Shown here piece after piece: positions 15,517 to 19,058 of a stretch of DNA of 19,058 nucleotides (position 1 is its first letter; each line of letters starts with the position of its first letter). The position numbers and the translations under genes are program-made. This DNA comes from JAFDZV01 sp966128725. GTDB taxonomy: Bacteria; Bacteroidota; Ignavibacteria; OLB7. Where the stretch lies: assembly GCA_966128725.1 (NCBI GenBank), contig CBHYLN010000098.1:1-19058 (forward strand), read 5' to 3'. Below the pieces are notes generated by a model, which was not told where the DNA came from, searched no databases, and saw nothing but the letters and a program-made list of their open reading frames with translations.

Positions 15517-16722
15517 CTACCACGGACCGTTCCTGGTAATATGGATGAAGGATTTTCCGGTGAAGCGAAAGAGTCCGCCGGAGCAGCCGAACCAGAGCCT
15601 GCCGGCGTTATCCTGCATGATGCTCTGAACGTGTTGGCTGGCCAGGCCGTCGTTCGCCGAAAAATTCGTGAACGTTGTTCCGTTGTACCGGGATGCGCCG
15701 CCGCCAGCCGTGCCAAACCAGATATTCCCGTCCGAATCCTGCAGCAGCGTCCAGACGAAATCATGGCACAGGCCATCCTTCACCGTCAATGTGGAGAATG
15801 TGGTTCCGTCGAACCGGGCAACGCCGCTGGAGGTACCGAACCAGAGCTTGTCGCCACGGTCCTCGAGGATGCTCCAGACAAAATCGCTCGGTAATCCCTC
15901 CCGCTTCGCGATGCGAACACACACACGGCCATCATAACGGACCACACCGCCGCCGTTCGTGCCAAACCAGATGGTGCCGGCGCGATCCTGCACCATGCTC
16001 CAGACGGTTGCGGAGGATCGATTCCCCGTCGGGTAATCGATCGGCGCACGGTTTGCTGGCGGGAGCCCGAAATCGGCGATCACTTTTCCGTCGTAGCGCG
16101 AGACCCCTCCGTTGGTACCGAACCAGAGAATTCCGTCCCGATCATGGAGGATGCTCCAGACGTTGTTGTCGCGCAGGCCGTCGCTCACCGTGAACGTTGT
16201 AAAGGATTTCCCATCGTACCGGATCACCCCCGCATCGGTCGCAAACCAGAGATTGCCGGCACGATCCTCCACGATGCCGCGCACGGCACGGCCGCCGAAC
16301 CCATCGTGCTTCGTGAAATACCTCAGGGAAATTCCATCGTAACGACAGACCCCGTCGTCGTTGGTGCCGAACCACAGATGGCCGCGACGGTCCTGATACA
16401 CCCGGCGCACGTACGCGCTGATCCGCAGCGCCGTATCGCCGCCGGCGGGGCTGAATACCGAGACGGGACTTCCGACCCCGGGCGGCACGGCACGGCTCTC
16501 GGCCGCCCGCCCGGTTGATGCGGTGGTGCGCGATTCCACGGGCTTCGCCGCCTGGGCCGCCGACGACTCGGCCGCCGTCCTGGCCCCACATCCCGCAAGC
16601 CCGACGAACACGGCGGCAAGCACCGCAGGCAGGATCGGCGCGGGGCCGATCATTCCGCTGAACGCTTTACTGTTCGATTGCACGTACCATCCCCACACCT
16701 GTTTGTGTATGTCGTTGTTCAT
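15517..16722 (-). CDS. Seven-blade 'two-component regulator' propeller lipoprotein
   Basis: A 401-residue protein with seven Reg_prop-type blades, each centred on a V-x-S-I-x-x-D-x-x-G-x-L-W-F-G-T core followed by GG..RYDG: about residues 105-129, 147-171, 188-212, 240-265, 282-306, 323-348 and 365-389. Such propellers normally form the periplasmic sensor of hybrid histidine kinases in Bacteroidota; here the protein ends right after blade seven (ITRNGPW) with no kinase, Y_Y_Y or DNA-binding domain. The N-terminus has a hydrophobic stretch ending in a lipobox, LAGC (42-45), so it is probably an outer-membrane- or periplasm-anchored lipoprotein. Residues ~46-90 are an Ala/Ser/Thr linker. ATG 16653 would give a 21-residue signal peptide and may be the true start. 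It lies 68 bases past the upstream T9SS-protein gene and could share its transcript. Confidence 0.85.
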   Translation of the reverse strand: MNNDIHKQVWGWYVQSNSKAFSGMIGPAPILPAVLAAVFVGLAGCGARTAAESSAAQAAKPVESRTTASTGRAAESRAVPPGVGSPVSVFSPAGGDTALRISAYVRRVYQDRRGHLWFGTNDDGVCRYDGISLRYFTKHDGFGGRAVRGIVEDRAGNLWFATDAGVIRYDGKSFTTFTVSDGLRDNNVWSILHDRDGILWFGTNGGVSRYDGKVIADFGLPPANRAPIDYPTGNRSSATVWSMVQDRAGTIWFGTNGGGVVRYDGRVCVRIAKREGLPSDFVWSILEDRGDKLWFGTSSGVARFDGTTFSTLTVKDGLCHDFVWTLLQDSDGNIWFGTAGGGASRYNGTTFTNFSANDGLASQHVQSIMQDNAGRLWFGCSGGLFRFTGKSFIHITRNGPW

Positions 16723-16790
16723 GAACCGGATGCACAGGGTCGAACGGCACGGGCACAGTTCGGGAACAGGTGCCGATGGAACGCCGCCAC

Positions 16791-18314
16791 CTACTGCACA
16801 GCAAATGGAAGTGTGCTGACCTTGCCGCCGGCCGTGAGCATGACGTAGTACCGGCCGGCCGGCAACGGCGCGCCGTTGATGGTGATTGTGTGCGAGCCGG
16901 CTTCACGCTCGCCGGCATCAAGCGCGCGCAGGCGCTTGCCGGCGACATCGTACAGATCCAGCGCAACGGTGCCAGGGTGCTCCAGCACATATCGCACGGT
17001 GGCCGGGCCCTTGGCCGGATTCGGCGCAACCGCCAGCACGACATGCGTGGCCCCTGAACGCGGTACACCGCCAACCATGGCACAGCTTTCGCACAGGCAG
17101 CACTCCGGCTTCCCGATGCCGTTGCCGTAAAGGTTGATCTCGGCATTGATGCCGGTTATCGACCCGCCGAGATCGTGGCCCACGAAGTCGATGCAGTGGC
17201 ATCCCGAGTCCAACTGCACAAGCAGGTTGTAGGATGTCGGCACCCGGTAGTTGATGCCCATCATCTGCGGGGCAAGCAGCGCACCGTCCAGGTACACGTC
17301 GCCGGAGTCGTCCGACATCGCGGTCAGGGTCATCACCAGGCTGCCCGGCCGCACCATGCAGAAGCACTTGCGGTAGGTGTAGTCCGCGATCTCGCCCACC
17401 GACGAGCCCGACGCGTTCAGCCCGATCCACATCGTGCCGCCCGCTGGTTGACCCCACGGCGGCCAATGATCCACAAGGATGTTCTCCGCGCACTTCGGGT
17501 AGGTTACCTCGGGCGACGCCGGCCCGCTGATAATCTTCCACGTGGTATCGGTGACAAGTCTCAGGCCACGTACCTCACACTGCCCGGAACCTCTCATCAC
17601 CGAATTGCAGCAGCCGAGGTTCACGAGGCCGGCGCCGCGCACCAAACCCTTCAGATCGAACCCGGAGTGGCCAGGGATCTGGTTGCTCACAACAACACGC
17701 ACGCAATGAATTCCCCTGCCGAGCATGGCGAATCCCCGTATCGCCGATACGTTCTTGGCACTTCCGGCACTCGTGCTGCCGAGATACGTTTCATCCACGA
17801 AGACGGCCGCGCTGTCGTCGGCAAGAACGCCGAGATCGAAATCGTACCGCCCGAGCTCCCATTCCGAACCGCATACACAGAAGCACATCGCGTACTCAGT
17901 CCGCCCAAGCACCATGTCCTGGCCGGAGTTGCCGCGCCCTATCCATTGCGTGTTCCCCTGCCCTGGCGCCCACGCGTTGGCCGGCGCCTGTACCACCTCG
18001 GCCGCTCGGCGTGCATTGCCGTTGCCGGGCTCGGAGACAACCACCCAGAACGGGTCGGGCGTGCCGGGCTGGTATGGAACTCCGCTGATGGGATCGCTCC
18101 CGGTGGTCAGCGCAAGGCTATCCACAAGGCAGCTATCGCTGGCGCATGGATAGATCGGCGGCCCGGACTGCGCGAACAGGCGCCCGTGCCAAAGGCTCAG
18201 CAGTAGCAACACGAGCGCCGGGAAGGCTCGAACGGCAGGCAACGAACCGCGGATGCCGAGTGCACCCTGCGCATGTTTTTGACGCATCGCGGTAATTCGT
18301 GTGGAAGTTCGCAT
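16791..18314 (-). CDS. Secreted Cys-rich two-repeat protein with T9SS sorting tail
   Basis: A 507-residue exported protein. After a basic n-region comes a hydrophobic stretch, AFPALVLLLLSLWHGRLFAQ (30-49), typical of a signal peptide. ATG 18287 (MRQKHAQG) is an alternative start. Two homologous ~160-residue modules follow (about 60-236 and 250-406), aligned by TQWIGRGNSG/TMWIGLNASG, YAMCFCV/YRKCFCM, LADDSAAVFVDETYL/MSDDSGDVYLDGALL, GIHCVRV/GCHCIDF and a closing CC pair (NLGCC/KPECC). The DDS..V[FY][VL]D core resembles PA14- or lectin-like beta domains, but I cannot name the family. High, evenly placed cysteines suggest disulfides. The C-terminus (~428-507) is a T9SS type-A tail: VAPNPAKGPATVRYVLEHPG, LYDVAGKRL and LPAGRYYVML. 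Function is unknown; surface binding is plausible. The propeller lipoprotein gene follows 68 bases downstream. Confidence 0.85.
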   Translation of the reverse strand: MRTSTRITAMRQKHAQGALGIRGSLPAVRAFPALVLLLLSLWHGRLFAQSGPPIYPCASDSCLVDSLALTTGSDPISGVPYQPGTPDPFWVVVSEPGNGNARRAAEVVQAPANAWAPGQGNTQWIGRGNSGQDMVLGRTEYAMCFCVCGSEWELGRYDFDLGVLADDSAAVFVDETYLGSTSAGSAKNVSAIRGFAMLGRGIHCVRVVVSNQIPGHSGFDLKGLVRGAGLVNLGCCNSVMRGSGQCEVRGLRLVTDTTWKIISGPASPEVTYPKCAENILVDHWPPWGQPAGGTMWIGLNASGSSVGEIADYTYRKCFCMVRPGSLVMTLTAMSDDSGDVYLDGALLAPQMMGINYRVPTSYNLLVQLDSGCHCIDFVGHDLGGSITGINAEINLYGNGIGKPECCLCESCAMVGGVPRSGATHVVLAVAPNPAKGPATVRYVLEHPGTVALDLYDVAGKRLRALDAGEREAGSHTITINGAPLPAGRYYVMLTAGGKVSTLPFAVQ

Positions 18315-18440
18315 CGGATAACCCTGAATCGAATGGATGTGAAAACAACGAACAAACTGTGCCCCATACGATCGCTTGCCGGAGAGACGATCGGGGCACC
18401 CAGATGTTCCGAAGCATCGCTCGCCCGCGATCGGTCACTG

Positions 18441-18466
18441 ATCACGGACACTCATCACGGACACTG
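18441..18466. repeat. 13-bp direct repeat, two units
   Basis: Units atcacggacactc (18441-18453) and atcacggacactg (18454-18466) are adjacent and differ at the last base only. They lie just before the degraded SEC-C gene copy and upstream of the T9SS-protein gene. No function can be assigned. Confidence 0.6.
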
Positions 18467-18488
18467 AATTGCAGAAACGTAACAACAT

Positions 18489-18830
18489 CCCGACCCCACA
18501 CACGAGATGTACACTCGCGTTCGCGCGGCCGAACGTCTGGAGAAGATTGCCCGTAGCGCTCCTGATGCGCACGCGAGGAGTGTGTTGCCGCACTACGCGA
18601 GCAATTGCGGCGCGCGCGCATAGCGCGGCAAGTTCCACGGCATCCTTATCGCAACGCTGACGGATATGAAGGCGGTTGAGGCGATCGATGACATACGCGC
18701 GGAAGATGGCACTGAAGGCAGTGATGGCGAACAACACATCGTCTCGTGATGCATTGACCGTACCGCACGGTTGGGCCAGGCACGGGCCTCACACGGCATA
18801 ACGCCCGGAGTGGAACGCCGCGCGAACTCC
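18489..18830 (+). pseudogene. Degraded, internally deleted copy of the HEAT/SEC-C gene and its 3' flank
   Basis: This segment aligns with 14793-15044 of the intact gene: copy residues THEMYTRVRAAERLEKIARS against MHELYPRVRAAESLEKIARN, then REECVAALREQLR against REECVAAIREQLR, and ATLTDMKAVEAIDDIRA against STLMDMKAVEAVDDIRA. A two-base insertion (around 18568) throws the frame and a two-base loss (around 18610-18620) restores it. About 100 bases are then missing, alignment resumes at ggcactgaaggcagtgatgg (parent near 15148), and about 130 further bases, including the SEC-C motif, are missing. Similarity resumes in the 3' flank with cataacgcccggagtg against cacaacgcccggagtg (parent near 15350). 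It cannot encode a working protein. Confidence 0.8.
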
Positions 18831-18894
18831 GGGAACTCCGGGCCAGCAGGATTTCCTTCCCACAATCAAAACCGATCGTCGGCGGGGCCGGGAA

Positions 18895-19027
18895 CCCCCC
18901 GCCCCCCCATTAGGCCCCCCCCCCGGTGGCGCCCGCCCCCCCGCCCAGGGGATCGTAGTACAGCCGCTCGTCATCGCCGCAGCTGAGATTGTTCATGGTG
19001 CCCAGGCCAATGGCCATGCCCCCCCCC
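18895..19027. other. Poly-C (minus: poly-G) rich, probably unreliable contig end
   Basis: C-runs of 6 (18895-18900), 7 (18902-18908), 10 (18915-18924), 7 (18936-18942) and 9 (19019-19027) crowd into 130 bases. Nothing like this occurs elsewhere in the window. Seen from the minus strand these are G-runs, the pattern given by two-colour sequencers when signal is lost. Both sequence and gene content here should be treated with caution. Confidence 0.55.
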
Positions 19028-19056
19028 GCCGAAGAGAGCGCCGCCACGACGAGCTG
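18910..19056 (-). pseudogene. Hydantoinase B/oxoprolinase-like fragment, running off the window
   Basis: From the right edge, the minus strand reads QLVVAALSSAGGG, then MAIGLGTMNNLSCGDDERLY and YDPLGGGAGATGGGA before a TAA at 18910-18912. The GTMNNLSxGD...LYY..LGGGAGA pattern matches the hydantoinase B (HyuB) / 5-oxoprolinase B-type family, which ring-opens hydantoins or 5-oxoproline with ATP together with the A subunit. The expected YET-x-x-GG is YDP here, and glycine codons replace other residues exactly at the G-runs. The family normally continues for well over a hundred more residues past this glycine-rich motif, so the gene is either broken or mis-sequenced here. Confidence 0.5.
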
Positions 19057-19058
19057 GC

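Noticed and set aside
17175..18206. 343-codon plus-strand open frame
   Set aside because: Antisense to the two-module T9SS protein; no motif and shadow-like composition.

Overview
The window reads as a contig fragment from a high-GC member of the Bacteroidota/Chlorobiota (FCB) group. Two proteins end in type IX secretion (T9SS) type-A sorting tails, one is a free-standing 'two-component regulator' propeller, Shine-Dalgarno sequences are mostly absent, and two promoter candidates carry the TAnnTTTG -7 element typical of Bacteroidota. The phylum call is inference; I cannot name a genus.

Layout. (1) 1-3.9 kb is a defence-like accessory segment. It holds the 3' part of a type III restriction endonuclease (Res, + strand), a truncated IS5-type transposase, and a two-gene cassette on the minus strand: an Sll1717-like P-loop ATPase whose stop overlaps the start of a small multi-pass membrane protein. 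By eye the cassette is clearly more AT-rich than everything else here, and it is my best candidate for an undescribed system. (2) 4.1-8.8 kb holds a 1340-residue secreted protein (Asp-box/BNR repeats, PKD, LamG-like domain, T9SS tail) with a terminator behind it and a repeat-bearing upstream region. (3) 8.8-12.5 kb is a run of minus-strand genes: a phospholipase D-superfamily protein and a TfoX-N-like protein, then a DinB-like and a GNAT protein only 30 bp apart. (4) 12.8-15.3 kb carries plus-strand genes: a small hypothetical protein with a good promoter, a dCMP/cytidine deaminase-family protein, and a HEAT/SEC-C protein. A degenerate ~68-bp repeat array and a widespread interspersed repeat lie among them. 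(5) 15.5-18.3 kb holds a seven-blade propeller lipoprotein and a second T9SS-sorted protein built from two internal repeats. (6) 18.5-19.06 kb holds a decayed, internally deleted second copy of the SEC-C gene and its 3' flank, followed by a poly-C-rich stretch with a fragment resembling hydantoinase B/oxoprolinase. This end is probably of low sequence quality.

Genes within the cassette (ATPase plus membrane protein) and within the DinB-GNAT pair are likely co-transcribed. The surface proteins depend on a T9SS that is not in this window. No tRNA, rRNA or CRISPR array was seen.
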